Shown: positions 32,462 through 42,580, numbered from the stretch's first letter. The stretch: DNA of 64,000 nt from Zoogloeaceae bacterium (GCA_031256795.1 JAIRPW010000029.1:1-64000), one strand, 5' to 3'. Translations and numbers: made by a program. The notes: a model not told the origin generated them from the sequence alone.

Positions 32462-34402
32462 TCAATTCGCGCCGCGCATAAACCGTTCCGGCGCAATGGC
32501 GGCGGCGAGATCGTATTCCAGAGGCAGGGGTTCGCCGTTCATCCGGCTGGCGAGAAATTCCGCCATGAGCGCCGACCAGACAATTCCGCGCGATCCATAC
32601 CCCAAAAGGCAAAACAACCCCGGCCATGAGGGCGGATAACGGGAGGATGTTCGTGTCCGCGCCGTTTTGCCGGACAGCGGCAGCGCGCCCGCCATAGGCA
32701 GACGGTCCAATGACGTCGGGCGGAATCCCGCGCGCCCCGGAAATGCGCGCGTCTGCCAGTTTTCGGGCGCGAATCCCGGCAGGAGCGCCGCGAGTTTTCC
32801 GAGATTTTCCCGCGCGTCCTCCGCGCGGAGCGCGTAGCCCGCTTCCGTTTCTTCTTCCAGATGAAAGCTCGCTCCCGCCACCTGAATGCCGTCCACGGGC
32901 GGGACGAGATAGCCTGACGAACCGCACACCAGGCAATGTAGGGCGGGAAGTTCCCGCGCGGGCAGCCAGGTCACCTGGCCGCGCGCGGCGCGCTGCGGCA
33001 AAAAAGCAAACGGAGAAAAGCGAGTCGCCGCCACGCCGCTGGCCATGAGTAAAAAGGGAGCGTCCGCCATGATTCCGCCGTGCGCGTCCAGCGCCTGCCA
33101 GAGCGCGCCTTCCGAAGTTTCCAGGAAATTGAGCGCGGCAACGGGCGCATGGGTTCGCAGCCGAACGTTTTCCGCAAACGCGGCGAGATTGGCGCGGCAG
33201 AGCGTGGGCGGGGAGACCCATCCCCCGTGCGGAAAAAACCATCCGCCGCGCAAAACAGGCCAGCCAAGGATCGCGCGCGCCGTTTCTTTATCCACGTAAC
33301 GCGCGAATTCCGGCGGAAATTGCAGACGTTCTATTTTTTGCTGCGCGGCTTCCTGCGCGCTGTCTCTTGCCACATGCAGAACGCCGGTCGTGTTCCAGCG
33401 CGCGGGAGCGCCCAATGCTTCCAGAGTTTTCAGGTGACGGATCGCCGCGAAAAATCCGGCGCGGGTCAGTCGGGCGAGCGGATTGTCGTCTGCCGAGGGC
33501 AGCGGGCGCATCATGCCCGCGAGGTTTCCGGAAGCGCCTTCTCCCGGCGCCGCGCGCGCTTCCAGTACGGTGACCTGCCAGCCGCGCCGCGCCAGCGCGA
33601 AAGCGGCGGAACTGCCCGCCACGCCCGCGCCAATGACAAGGACTTTTTGCCGCGCGCGCGCGACCTCTAAAAACCTTTGGGGTTTTCGGGAGCGATACCG
33701 CCCGACGAGCATTTCGCGTTTGCCCGCGAATCCGGGGCGTTTTTCCAGATCAAATTCCACTGCGGCAAGGGCTTCGCGCACCGCGCCCGCTACGGTCCAG
33801 GTAGCGAGCGTCGCGCCGGGCGCGGCGGCGCGCGCGAGGCCGCGGCAAATATCTTTTGACCACAGCTCTGGATTTTTCGCGGGAGAAAAGCCGTCTAGAT
33901 AGAGCGCGTCCGCCGCCAGAACAAGGCGGCGCAGCGTTTGTCGCGCATCTCCGAAAGCCAGGGTCAGCGTCAGCCGCCCCGATTCCAGCGCAACGCGATG
34001 CAGACCCGGGGTCAGCATCGGCCAATTTTCGCGCAGACTGGCCGCGAGCGCGGTTAGTTCCTCGTTATGTTCCAGAATGGCGGAATGCGCTTTCGCGAGA
34101 TCCGCGGCGGAAAAAGGATGCGCTTCCAGCGTTACAAAATGCAAAGAGCAGGGCGCGCCCGCTTTTTTCCATGCCGCCCAGGTCACCAGGAAATTGAGTC
34201 CCAGGCCGAATCCCGTTTCCAGAATGACAAAGAGCCGCTGCGTGCGCCAGCGTTCCGGCAGACCATTCCCGGCGAGAAAAACATGCCGTGCCTGCGCGGC
34301 GCCGCCTTGCCGCGCGTGGTATACGTCGCGATAGGTTTCCGAATACGGAACGCCTTCCGCGTTGAGCGTCAGGCGAGCGGGACAAAGCGGAGCTGCAGAC
34401 AT
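32462..34402 (-). CDS. mnmC: Bifunctional tRNA mnm5s2U34 biosynthesis protein MnmC
   Basis: Finishes the mnm5s2U modification of tRNA wobble uridine. 646 aa. N-terminal MnmD methyltransferase domain with SAM loop ETGFGLGLNF at 62-71 and catalytic-site DGFSPAKNPELW at 170-181. C-terminal FAD oxidoreductase domain begins near 253 with VIGAGVAGSSAAFALARRG. Both halves are complete, so the fusion is functional by inspection. Next to the double-kinase gene, 19 bp away. Confidence 0.92.
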   Translation of the reverse strand: MSAAPLCPARLTLNAEGVPYSETYRDVYHARQGGAAQARHVFLAGNGLPERWRTQRLFVILETGFGLGLNFLVTWAAWKKAGAPCSLHFVTLEAHPFSAADLAKAHSAILEHNEELTALAASLRENWPMLTPGLHRVALESGRLTLTLAFGDARQTLRRLVLAADALYLDGFSPAKNPELWSKDICRGLARAAAPGATLATWTVAGAVREALAAVEFDLEKRPGFAGKREMLVGRYRSRKPQRFLEVARARQKVLVIGAGVAGSSAAFALARRGWQVTVLEARAAPGEGASGNLAGMMRPLPSADDNPLARLTRAGFFAAIRHLKTLEALGAPARWNTTGVLHVARDSAQEAAQQKIERLQFPPEFARYVDKETARAILGWPVLRGGWFFPHGGWVSPPTLCRANLAAFAENVRLRTHAPVAALNFLETSEGALWQALDAHGGIMADAPFLLMASGVAATRFSPFAFLPQRAARGQVTWLPARELPALHCLVCGSSGYLVPPVDGIQVAGASFHLEEETEAGYALRAEDARENLGKLAALLPGFAPENWQTRAFPGRAGFRPTSLDRLPMAGALPLSGKTARTRTSSRYPPSWPGLFCLLGYGSRGIVWSALMAEFLASRMNGEPLPLEYDLAAAIAPERFMRGAN

Positions 34403-34421
34403 GGCCGGGTCAAAAGGGGCG

Positions 34422-35990
34422 TCAGAGGTTTTCGCGCGGGAAATATTGCGCCGCGAGCGCTTTTCGCAGAGGGGAGTCTTTGGGAAAGTCGCGCAGAAAC
34501 CGCGCCGCGTCGCGTCGGGCGGCGCGCGCCGCCAGCCAGGAACACGGGTGCGCGCGCAGGGAGTCCAGGTCGATCAGCGCCCAGCGCCGCGCGGTTTCCT
34601 GCCAGATTAGATTTTGCCCTTTCAGGTCGCCATGCCCCAGCCGCGCTGCGGAAAGTTCCGCCAGAAGCGTTTTCAGGCCGGCCAGCTCCTCCGACGTCAT
34701 GACGACGTTGTCCGCGAGACGGGCAAAGCGCGTGAGCGCGTCTTCGCCGTCCAGATGTTCTGCAATCATCCAGGCGCGTCCGCGCAGACCCCAAAAACGC
34801 TCCTCAATGACCGCCAGCGGGCGCGCTGTTGTGATTCCCAGCATCATCAGCCGATGCCCCGCGCGCCACGACGCCCAGGCGCGGCTGGGACGCCAGGCGC
34901 GCGAAAGCGCGTGCCGCCAATTTTTGATGTTGTAGCGCTTGACGAGCAGAACACGGCCTTTATATTCCACGCGCGCCACGGTAGAAGCGCCGCCGTCTTT
35001 ATAGAGATGGCCGCGCGCGATAAATTCGTCTGGATTGTCCAGCAGAGGGCGAAGGGTTTTTTCTTCCGCGCGGCACAGAATCCGAACCCCGAAAAGGCCG
35101 CGCCAGCCTCGCGTTTGACGGATGAACGCGCCGCATTCGCGGCCGATTTTACGCAGCCAGTGGCGCATCCGTACCCACCTTTGCCGCGAGAGCGCCCTGG
35201 ACAGCGCGGGCAGTGACCAGCGCGCGGTAGAAACGGGATTGACGCGCCGATAGTAGTCCAGGCAGCGAACCAACGTATCGTTTGGCAAAAAAACGCGCAG
35301 GGGAAAGAGGGCGCAGAGCATGGCGGTATTTTCCCGCGCCCGCCGCGCGGAAAGCGGCTGGCCGGGAATTTCCGCGCGGACGCCGTCGCCGTCAATCCAA
35401 TAGAGTTCCCCGTCTTTTTCCAGCGCGTTGTCCAGATGCAGGTCTCCATGCCAAAGCCCGCGCGCATGCAGTCTGGCGAGCGCCGGGACAAGGCGGCGGA
35501 AAAGCGCGCGCGCCGCGGTTGTCGCTTCCGGCTCGGGCAGCGCCAAGATTTCGTTGAGCCGCAGGGATAAAGGTACGGCGGCTACAAGTTCCTCGAAAAA
35601 AAGCCAGCCGACATTTTCTGATGGCGTTTTTCCCTCCGCAAAGCCGCTGAGCAACAGGCGCGGGGTAGGCAGGTTTTGCGCCGCCAGCAGTTTCGCGCCG
35701 CGCTCTTCGCGCCGCCATCGTTTTTGCGCCTCCGCGCCCAGAAAAAACTTACAAAAAACCGGCAAGCGGCGGCTTTCCGCGCGCATGTCCGCGAGCGCGG
35801 AATAACGGCGTCCCGGCAGGACGCGCAAAAAAGCGCGGATTTCCAGCGGCGTTTCCGCGTCCGGCAGGACAAGGGAAAAAGGAAGAACAAAGTCCGCGCC
35901 TTCGCGCGCCTGACGGACGAAATCAACAAGCGGCAAGGGCGTGGGAACGGATGCGGCAGACACGGATTTTTCCTGTTTTCTCGCGGTCAT
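34422..35990 (-). CDS. Tandem protein: two LPS-kinase-like (InaA/WaaP) domains
   Basis: 522 aa. Two kinase-like lobes are joined head to tail. Lobe 1 (about 1-270) has a candidate ATP-binding Lys81 (VFCKFFLG), catalytic HGDLHLDN at 181-188 and metal-site WIDGDG near 198. Lobe 2 (about 300-522) has candidate Lys351 (LLVKRYN), HGDLKGQN at 453-460 and LIDLDSL at 472. Both sets of key residues look intact. The motif style is that of lipopolysaccharide core (heptose/Kdo) kinases or InaA-like proteins, so an inner-core sugar phosphorylation role is plausible but unproven. The start overlaps the dgt stop by 4 bp. Confidence 0.75.
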   Translation of the reverse strand: MTARKQEKSVSAASVPTPLPLVDFVRQAREGADFVLPFSLVLPDAETPLEIRAFLRVLPGRRYSALADMRAESRRLPVFCKFFLGAEAQKRWRREERGAKLLAAQNLPTPRLLLSGFAEGKTPSENVGWLFFEELVAAVPLSLRLNEILALPEPEATTAARALFRRLVPALARLHARGLWHGDLHLDNALEKDGELYWIDGDGVRAEIPGQPLSARRARENTAMLCALFPLRVFLPNDTLVRCLDYYRRVNPVSTARWSLPALSRALSRQRWVRMRHWLRKIGRECGAFIRQTRGWRGLFGVRILCRAEEKTLRPLLDNPDEFIARGHLYKDGGASTVARVEYKGRVLLVKRYNIKNWRHALSRAWRPSRAWASWRAGHRLMMLGITTARPLAVIEERFWGLRGRAWMIAEHLDGEDALTRFARLADNVVMTSEELAGLKTLLAELSAARLGHGDLKGQNLIWQETARRWALIDLDSLRAHPCSWLAARAARRDAARFLRDFPKDSPLRKALAAQYFPRENL

Positions 35991-37336
35991 TCTGTCGGCA
36001 GATCCATGCCTTTCAGTTTGCGGTACAGTCCGACGGCATAGGAATCTGTCATGCCCGCGACAAAATCCGCGACACGCAAAAAACGCCGGTACGCGGACGC
36101 GGCGGGCTTTTGCCCTTTCTCCAAAAATTGGGCGGGCAGAAGGCGCAGCAGCATCCGTTCGCGGGTGGTCATTGCCCGCTCGCCCGCGCCCGCCTCCACG
36201 GCGGCAATGAATAAAGACAACAGGCCGCCCAATACCTCAAAGCCGGCTGTCTCAATTTCCAGCGCGGGGCGCGCGACATAAATGCGATCGCGCGCCACCG
36301 TTTTGACGTCTTCCAAAAAACCGGCGGCAGGCGAGGCGGAAAGCAAATCTCCCTGAAATTCCCCGGAGAGAATTTCGCGTTCGCGGTCCAAAAAAACCGC
36401 CGCCGCGTCCTCCAGAAGTTTTCCGATTGCCTTGGCGCGCAAGTAACTGATGCGCTCCCGGTCGTCCGTCATGCGCCCGAATTTTTTCGTGTCCAGACTA
36501 TCGCCCGCCAGGTTGGACAAAAGCTCTTCCGCGTCTTTGGCGTGTACAAATCCCAGACGCGCGGCGTCCTCCAGATCAACAATCAAATAACAGGTATCGT
36601 CGGCTACTTCCACCAGATACGCGAGCGGATGTCTCTGCCACAGCGCGCCGGGAAGCCGTTCGGTCAGTCCCGCGGCGTATGCGGTTTCCGCAAAAGCGTG
36701 CGCGTCGTCCTGAAAAAAGCCGAATTTTCCCTGGCGATCCTCCTTGTCTCCTTCCGGAAGCTCCGAAGCGCGCGGATATTTGGAAAACGCGGCCAGCACT
36801 GCGGCGGTGAGCTGCAAGCCCGGATTGTCAGGGTTTTGCAGGCGCGTCAATACGCGAAACCCCTGCGCGTTTCCTTCGTAGCGCATGAAGTCCGCGCGTT
36901 CCGCCGCGGAAAACGCATACCGTTCCAAAAGCCCGGACGTCTTGAACCATTCCCGGATCGCGTCTTCTCCGGCGTGTCCGAAAGGCGGGTTGCCGACGTC
37001 GTGCGCAAGACAGGCGGCGGCGGTGATCGCGCCGAAATCGGCGGACTCGACGTCCGTTAGCCCGTGCCGCGCGATAATCTCGCGCCCGACAATGCCGCCC
37101 AGCGAGCGCCCGACACAGCTGGCTTCCAGACTATGCGTGAGGCGCGTGCGCACATAATCGCTTTTGGAGAGCGGGAAAACCTGCGTCTTGTCTTTCAGCC
37201 GCCGGAAGGCGGAAGTAAAGACGATGCGGTCATAATCTTGCTGAAACGGCGTCCTTTCTCCGCCGACAGGCGCGGCAGCCGCGCCCGGACGCGCGGAGGA
37301 TAAAAAGCGTTGCCAGCGTTCAGAACATTCGCTCAT
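35987..37336 (-). CDS. dgt: dGTP triphosphohydrolase-like HD protein
   Basis: Hydrolyses dGTP (or other dNTPs) to nucleoside and triphosphate. 449 aa. HD-superfamily residues: RLTHSLEA with His68, AHDVGNPPFGHAGE with His112-Asp113, and later Asp in VADDTCYLIVDLED. Length and motifs fit the long Dgt class. It diverges from rfbB across 129 bp and is translationally coupled to the kinase gene downstream. Confidence 0.92.
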   Translation of the reverse strand: MSECSERWQRFLSSARPGAAAAPVGGERTPFQQDYDRIVFTSAFRRLKDKTQVFPLSKSDYVRTRLTHSLEASCVGRSLGGIVGREIIARHGLTDVESADFGAITAAACLAHDVGNPPFGHAGEDAIREWFKTSGLLERYAFSAAERADFMRYEGNAQGFRVLTRLQNPDNPGLQLTAAVLAAFSKYPRASELPEGDKEDRQGKFGFFQDDAHAFAETAYAAGLTERLPGALWQRHPLAYLVEVADDTCYLIVDLEDAARLGFVHAKDAEELLSNLAGDSLDTKKFGRMTDDRERISYLRAKAIGKLLEDAAAVFLDREREILSGEFQGDLLSASPAAGFLEDVKTVARDRIYVARPALEIETAGFEVLGGLLSLFIAAVEAGAGERAMTTRERMLLRLLPAQFLEKGQKPAASAYRRFLRVADFVAGMTDSYAVGLYRKLKGMDLPTE

Positions 37337-37465
37337 AACAGGACGGAGAACAGGGTAAGAGTGTTGCGGGAAGAGGAAGATAAACGGAATTCAGACATGA
37401 GGCAATTCATGGCGCGCGGACGCGCTAGAATAATCCTCTTCCTTGTCCTGACAAAGGATTGTCTT

Positions 37466-38530
37466 ATGCTGCTTGTGACCGGCGGCGCGGGGTTCATCGG
37501 CGCCAATTTCATTCTCGACTGGCTTGCGCGTTCTGATGAGCCGGTGCTCAACCTGGACAAACTGACTTACGCGGGCAATCTGGAAAATCTCGCCGCGCTG
37601 GAAGGCGACGCGCGCTATCTTTTCGCGCGCGGCGACGTCTGTGACCGCGCCCTGGTGGATCGGCTTCTCGCGGAACATCAGCCGCGCGCCATTGTGCATT
37701 TCGCGGCGGAAAGCCATGTGGACCGCTCGATTCATGGACCGGCTGAATTCCTGAAAAGCAATGTGGAAGGCACTTTTACTCTGCTGGAAGCGGCGCGCGC
37801 CTATTGCGCCGGATTGCCGGAAGAGCGGCGCGCCGCCTTTCGCTTTCATCACGTGAGCACCGATGAAGTCTATGGCGCGCTGAAACCGGAGGACGCGCCC
37901 TTCACGGAAGCAGCGCCCTATGCGCCGAACAGCCCGTATTCCGCGAGCAAGGCGGCTTCTGACCATCTCGCGCGCGCCTGGTTCAAAACCTACGGGCTGC
38001 CTGTCACGGTGAGTCATTGCTCAAACAACTATGGCCCTTTTCACTTCCCGGAAAAGCTGATTCCGCTTCTTATCGTCCATGCGCTGGCCGGAAAGCCTCT
38101 GCCGATTTACGGGGACGGGGCGCAAATCCGCGACTGGCTTTATGTGGGCGACCATTGCGCGGCGATCCGTCGGATTCTGGAAGCGGGGATTCCGGGCGAG
38201 ACCTACAACGTTGGCGGATGGAATGAAATGGATAATTTGAGCGTTACGCGCGAGGTTTGCGCCTGGCTGGACCGGCTTTCTCCCCGCGCGGACGGCGTTT
38301 CTTACGCGCGGCAGATTACCCATGTCGCGGATCGTCCGGGGCATGATCGCCGCTACGCGATTGACGCGCGGAAAATCGCGCGCGATTTGGGCTGGCGTCC
38401 AGAGGAAACCTTTGCCAGCGGCCTTGAAAAAACGACGCGCTGGTATCTGGAACACGCGCAATGGGTCAAGAACGCGCAGAGCGGCGCATACCGCGCCTGG
38501 GTGGAAAAACAGTATGGGAAAGCGCTATGA
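37466..38530 (+). CDS. rfbB: dTDP-glucose 4,6-dehydratase
   Basis: Second step of dTDP-L-rhamnose synthesis. The start at 37466 (MLLVTGGAGFIGANF) has AAAGGA as ribosome site and gives 354 aa, normal length. NAD loop GGAGFIG at 6-12, catalytic HVSTDEVYG near 130 and YSASK in the middle. Upstream in-frame residues from 37310 are not conserved. It overlaps rfbD by 4 bp. rfbA and rfbC are not adjacent. Confidence 0.95.
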   Translation: MLLVTGGAGFIGANFILDWLARSDEPVLNLDKLTYAGNLENLAALEGDARYLFARGDVCDRALVDRLLAEHQPRAIVHFAAESHVDRSIHGPAEFLKSNVEGTFTLLEAARAYCAGLPEERRAAFRFHHVSTDEVYGALKPEDAPFTEAAPYAPNSPYSASKAASDHLARAWFKTYGLPVTVSHCSNNYGPFHFPEKLIPLLIVHALAGKPLPIYGDGAQIRDWLYVGDHCAAIRRILEAGIPGETYNVGGWNEMDNLSVTREVCAWLDRLSPRADGVSYARQITHVADRPGHDRRYAIDARKIARDLGWRPEETFASGLEKTTRWYLEHAQWVKNAQSGAYRAWVEKQYGKAL

Positions 38531-39504
38531 CCCCGCTTTCCGGCGGCGCGGGCGGAGATATTCTGCTTCTGGGCGCGGGCGGGCAGCTGGGATATGAGCT
38601 GGCGCGCGTCCTTCCTGAATTGGGATCGCTGACGGCCTGGACGCGCGCGGACTGCGATCTCGCAAATCCCGCGGCGGCGCGGGAGAAAATCAATGCCTTT
38701 GCGCAAGCGAGGCGTCCCTGGCTTATCGTCAACGCCGCCGCCTATACCGCCGTGGATCGCGCGGAATCAGAAACGGAAACGGCGCGGGCGGTCAACGCGG
38801 AAATTCCCGGCGTCTTGGGCGGGATTGCCGCCCGGACGGGCGCGTTGCTGACGCATTATTCGACGGAGTATGTTTTTGACGGCAAAAGCGCGCGCCCGTA
38901 CCGGGAAAGCGACGCGCCCGCGCCGCTGAACGTCTATGGACAAACGAAACTGGAAGGCGAGCGGGCGCTTCTCGCCTCTGGGGCGCGGAGTCTGATTTTG
39001 CGGACTTCCTGGGTATTTGGCGCGCACGGCGGGAATTTTCTGAAAACCATGCTGCGGCTGGCCGGGGAGCGCGATACGCTGGGCGTAGTGGCGGATCAGC
39101 GCGGCGCGCCGACTTCCGCCGCGTGGCTGGCGCAAGTAACGCGTCTTATGCTGCGGCGTTATCGGGAAAGCCAACGCGCGGGACAGGGCGGACTCTTCCG
39201 GGATGGCCTTTACCATCTCACGGCGGCGGGAGAAACGACCTGGCACGATTATGCCGCGCATATTTTTTCCCGGGCGAGACAGGCAGGGGTCGCGTTGCGG
39301 CTGCGCCCGGAAAATCTTGTCGCGCTGACGAGCCGGGAATATAAAACGCCCGCCGCGCGCCCGGAGAATTCCCTTCTGGACAACCGTCTCGCGCTGTCGG
39401 TTTTTGGTTTTTCCCGCCCGGACTGGAAGGAAGGCGTCGACGCCGTTTTGCGGGAAATTCTGCCCGCTTTTCCTGAAGGGAAACCGCGCGCGGGAGAATG
39501 TTAG
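38527..39504 (+). CDS. rfbD: dTDP-4-dehydrorhamnose reductase
   Basis: Last step of dTDP-L-rhamnose synthesis. 325 aa from the ATG at 38527 (overlap with rfbB). Nucleotide loop LLGAGGQLGYEL near the N-terminus, THYSTEYVFDG in the middle, YGQTKLEGE with the catalytic Tyr-x3-Lys, and RTSWVFGAHGGNF. The gene ends 13 bp before the oppositely oriented res. Confidence 0.93.
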   Translation: MTPLSGGAGGDILLLGAGGQLGYELARVLPELGSLTAWTRADCDLANPAAAREKINAFAQARRPWLIVNAAAYTAVDRAESETETARAVNAEIPGVLGGIAARTGALLTHYSTEYVFDGKSARPYRESDAPAPLNVYGQTKLEGERALLASGARSLILRTSWVFGAHGGNFLKTMLRLAGERDTLGVVADQRGAPTSAAWLAQVTRLMLRRYRESQRAGQGGLFRDGLYHLTAAGETTWHDYAAHIFSRARQAGVALRLRPENLVALTSREYKTPAARPENSLLDNRLALSVFGFSRPDWKEGVDAVLREILPAFPEGKPRAGEC

Positions 39505-39517
39505 CGTTGTTTCCCGC

Positions 39518-42500
39518 TCATAGCGTATTCATTGCTTCCAACAAAGTCTGATAGCTGTCCGCCTCGTGGTATTTCACGCCGGCGGCGCTTATCTCGTTAA
39601 AGAGTTTCTTGGCGCAACTGATTTTCGCCTGTTCAATCGGGCGCAGTTCCAGGCTGTCCATCGTGCCTTTGGTCTCGGCGATGAAGAAGATATGCTTTAC
39701 CTTATCTTTCTTAAAAGTAATCGCCCAGTTCGGCGAATAGTTGCCCACGGGCGTGGGGATATAGAAACCGCGCGGTCCCTTTGGCAGTTTGGCGTAGACA
39801 ATCACCTCGGAGGCTGTATCCAAGTCCTCGGCAAAGCGGCGTTCAACGCTGTCGGTTGCCGAACCGTCCGTAAAGACGTAATCCTGAATGGCGCGTTTTG
39901 CCTTAAACGCCTTGGCGTACTCGTCGGAGGCGCGGCTCATATGGAAGACGTCCTGCGAATACGGCTCCTCGGCGCTTGGAGCATAAGTAATATGCTCCAC
40001 GACCACAGAGGCTTTCTGCTTGTTTATCAATACCACGACTTTGGCGATAAACTCTTCCGGGTTCTCGCGGAACAGCCGCAGCTTTTCCTTCTCGACGCCG
40101 TTCAAAATGGACGCGACCGTTCTGCGGGTGAGGTTCGCGCCTTCGGCAATCTTGCCGATAAGGTCGTAGGCGGCAAGACCGCCGCGCGCCCGTTCAAGGT
40201 GTTTGGTTTCGGTGCGCTCCACGTTGAAGTCCGTGCCTTCCTGAGACCCCTTGGTAAGGGTGTAGGAAAGCCGCGCGACGTTCAACTCCTTATCAAGGGC
40301 GGCAATGGATTTTTGGATAAGTTCGTCGCCGTCAAACTCCACGGTATAGGCGTACCGCTTGTTGATTCGCTCCCACAAGTCTTTGAACGCCGCCCAGTTT
40401 TCGTTCAGCGGGTTGTCTTTCACTTTGGTCTCGTGACCGTTGCCCGCCATATCTTTGAGGATGGACGGGTCAAAGATTGCCTGTACCAGTTTGTGGACGC
40501 TTTCGGCAAGCGGAGCGATTTCGGGTTTCATCGGGGCGAAACTGCCCGCTTCGGCGGCGGCTCGATAGGTATCCGTCACGCCGCCGTTGTCGTCCACATA
40601 GTCGTTGCGGACGAGGTAGTTGTAAATTGCCGTGGCTTCCGTAATCGTCAAGGTGTGCGGCCGCGCGTCGGTGAGATAGACCGTTTTGCCGTTGAAATAG
40701 TCCACGCTTGCTTTGGTTGGGCGCTCGTAGAGGTCGGACTTGATTTCGCGTTGCAAATCGGCGACAAACTCGGCGTAGCTTTCGCTTGCCACGACGGTGA
40801 GCATGTTCACGCTCTGCACCAGCGTTTCGCCGCAAACCTCTAAGTCTTGACGAACGCCCTCGCTGTTGACGCAAAGGCGAAGACCGCGTCCAACCTCCTG
40901 ACGCTTCGCCGCGGCGTTGTCGGAGTGTTTTAAAGTGCAAATCTGGAACACGTTGGGGTTATCCCAACCCTCGCGCAACGCGGAATGAGAAAAGATGAAC
41001 CGCGTCGGCTCTTCCAACGAAAGCAAAACTTCCTTCTTCTTGAGAATAAGATCGTAAGCCGAAATATCGTCGGACTCGCTTGAGCCTCTTTTGACCATGC
41101 TGTTGACGGCATGGCCTTTTTTGTCGATGGAGAAATAACCTCTGTGCGTGTCGGCGGCGGCAATGCCGCGCAGATAGGCTTGGTATTTCGTCGGGAAGAA
41201 GGGGAACCGTTCCTTTAAGGCGGCGCTGTATTCCTCCTCAAAGATGCGGCCGTATTCGCCGAGGGTCTCCTCGCCGTCCTTATCGTACTTGCGATACTTT
41301 GCCACTTCATTGATAAAGAACAGCGACAAACATTTGACGCCCTGCTCGAAGAGCTTCTCCTCTTTGTCAAAATGGGAGTTGATGGTCTCGCGGATTTGGA
41401 TTTTGCGTATGTCGTCCTCGTTGACGTTGCCGCTGGCTTCGCCCGCCGCAAGCGTATCGCCGTTGCTGAACGTAACCATTGACTTTATAGGGTCGATGTC
41501 GGCGATGGAGACGCCCTTATATTCCTCCAGCCCTTTGGAGGCGGTATAAAGGCTGTCGCCTACTTCCAGCAGATGGGTTTCTCTTTTGGGTGAACCCGCC
41601 GTGCGGCGCACTTCAAATTCCAGGCGGGCGCGGGGCGGCTTCTTGCTGTCGATGACGATGGCGGCAAGGTACATATAGCGATTCGTGCCGCCAAGGTTTT
41701 TGAGTTCAAAGCCTTTGACCTCAATCTTTTTGACCAACTTCTTTTTGAATGCGTCCAGCGCGTCAAGAACATAGACAAGGTTATGGCTTGTCTTGTGCGT
41801 CGCCGAATAATTCAGGCTGAACAGTGGGTTGAAGTTCTTTTTCAGGGCGTTTTGCGTTGCCGTGCCGCCCATCTTCTGCGGCTCGTCTAAGATGATGATC
41901 GGGCGGTTCGCTTTGATGACGTCAATCGGGCGGCGGCTGCCAAACTCGTCGCGCTTGGCGTAGATAATCCGCGCCGCTTCGTTGCCGCTTCTGCCTTCGA
42001 CGTTTTTCTCTTCATTCATTGCGGTATTAAACGCCTGCGTATTGATAATCATGACGTTAATGCCGCTGTTCTGCGAAAATTCGTCCAACTGGTGCAGGTT
42101 GCCGGAGTTATAGACAAAGTGACGCGCTTTTTGCCCGTAAATCTGCATGAAGTGGTCTTCGAGCATTTCAAAAGATTTTTTCACGCCCTCGCGGATGGCG
42201 ATGGAAGGCACAACCACAATGAATTTGCTCCACCCGTATGCCTTGTGGAGTTCAAACATGGTCTTGATATAGACATAGGTCTTGCCCGTACCGGTTTCCA
42301 TCTCCACGTCAAGAGACGCCGCGCCAAGCCCTGCGGCAAGGTCGGAGGAATACTTGATGTTGTTCGCAGTCTGTACGGCGCGGATATTTTTGAGCAGTTC
42401 CTCACGGGAAAGCGCCACATTCTCATTGCGGTAGGCGGCTTCGTAGTCCAATTCCGAATTCCACCCCCCCGTGTCGCGGCGATATTTGGACATACCGACG

Positions 42501-42580
42501 TTTGGCTGACCCGCAAACACGCGCACAACGCTATCGGCGGCCTCTGTCTGGAACGGCTGAATCTTGAACTGGAATTTCAT
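39518..42580 (-). CDS. res: Type III restriction endonuclease Res subunit
   Basis: ATP-dependent translocase/nuclease of a type III restriction system. 1020 aa. N-terminal helicase: Walker A METGTGKT near 94-101, DEPQ motif ILDEPQKM at 231-238, SYSAT-type motif near 260, helicase motif VI VGRGLRLCVN near 595. The C-terminus has FFIAETKG near residue 960, consistent with the PD-ExK nuclease of this family. It overlaps the DUF1016 gene by 4 bp. Codon and base use (less GCGC-rich, more AT) differ from flanking genes, consistent with acquisition. Confidence 0.92.
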   Translation of the reverse strand: MKFQFKIQPFQTEAADSVVRVFAGQPNVGMSKYRRDTGGWNSELDYEAAYRNENVALSREELLKNIRAVQTANNIKYSSDLAAGLGAASLDVEMETGTGKTYVYIKTMFELHKAYGWSKFIVVVPSIAIREGVKKSFEMLEDHFMQIYGQKARHFVYNSGNLHQLDEFSQNSGINVMIINTQAFNTAMNEEKNVEGRSGNEAARIIYAKRDEFGSRRPIDVIKANRPIIILDEPQKMGGTATQNALKKNFNPLFSLNYSATHKTSHNLVYVLDALDAFKKKLVKKIEVKGFELKNLGGTNRYMYLAAIVIDSKKPPRARLEFEVRRTAGSPKRETHLLEVGDSLYTASKGLEEYKGVSIADIDPIKSMVTFSNGDTLAAGEASGNVNEDDIRKIQIRETINSHFDKEEKLFEQGVKCLSLFFINEVAKYRKYDKDGEETLGEYGRIFEEEYSAALKERFPFFPTKYQAYLRGIAAADTHRGYFSIDKKGHAVNSMVKRGSSESDDISAYDLILKKKEVLLSLEEPTRFIFSHSALREGWDNPNVFQICTLKHSDNAAAKRQEVGRGLRLCVNSEGVRQDLEVCGETLVQSVNMLTVVASESYAEFVADLQREIKSDLYERPTKASVDYFNGKTVYLTDARPHTLTITEATAIYNYLVRNDYVDDNGGVTDTYRAAAEAGSFAPMKPEIAPLAESVHKLVQAIFDPSILKDMAGNGHETKVKDNPLNENWAAFKDLWERINKRYAYTVEFDGDELIQKSIAALDKELNVARLSYTLTKGSQEGTDFNVERTETKHLERARGGLAAYDLIGKIAEGANLTRRTVASILNGVEKEKLRLFRENPEEFIAKVVVLINKQKASVVVEHITYAPSAEEPYSQDVFHMSRASDEYAKAFKAKRAIQDYVFTDGSATDSVERRFAEDLDTASEVIVYAKLPKGPRGFYIPTPVGNYSPNWAITFKKDKVKHIFFIAETKGTMDSLELRPIEQAKISCAKKLFNEISAAGVKYHEADSYQTLLEAMNTL

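Noticed and set aside
37310-37465. Upstream start for rfbB
   Set aside because: No conserved residues before MLLVTGGAGFIG, and the ribosome site AAAGGA belongs to the 37466 ATG.
39566-40843. 425-codon plus-strand frame within res
   Set aside because: The res strand carries complete helicase motifs; the plus frame has none.
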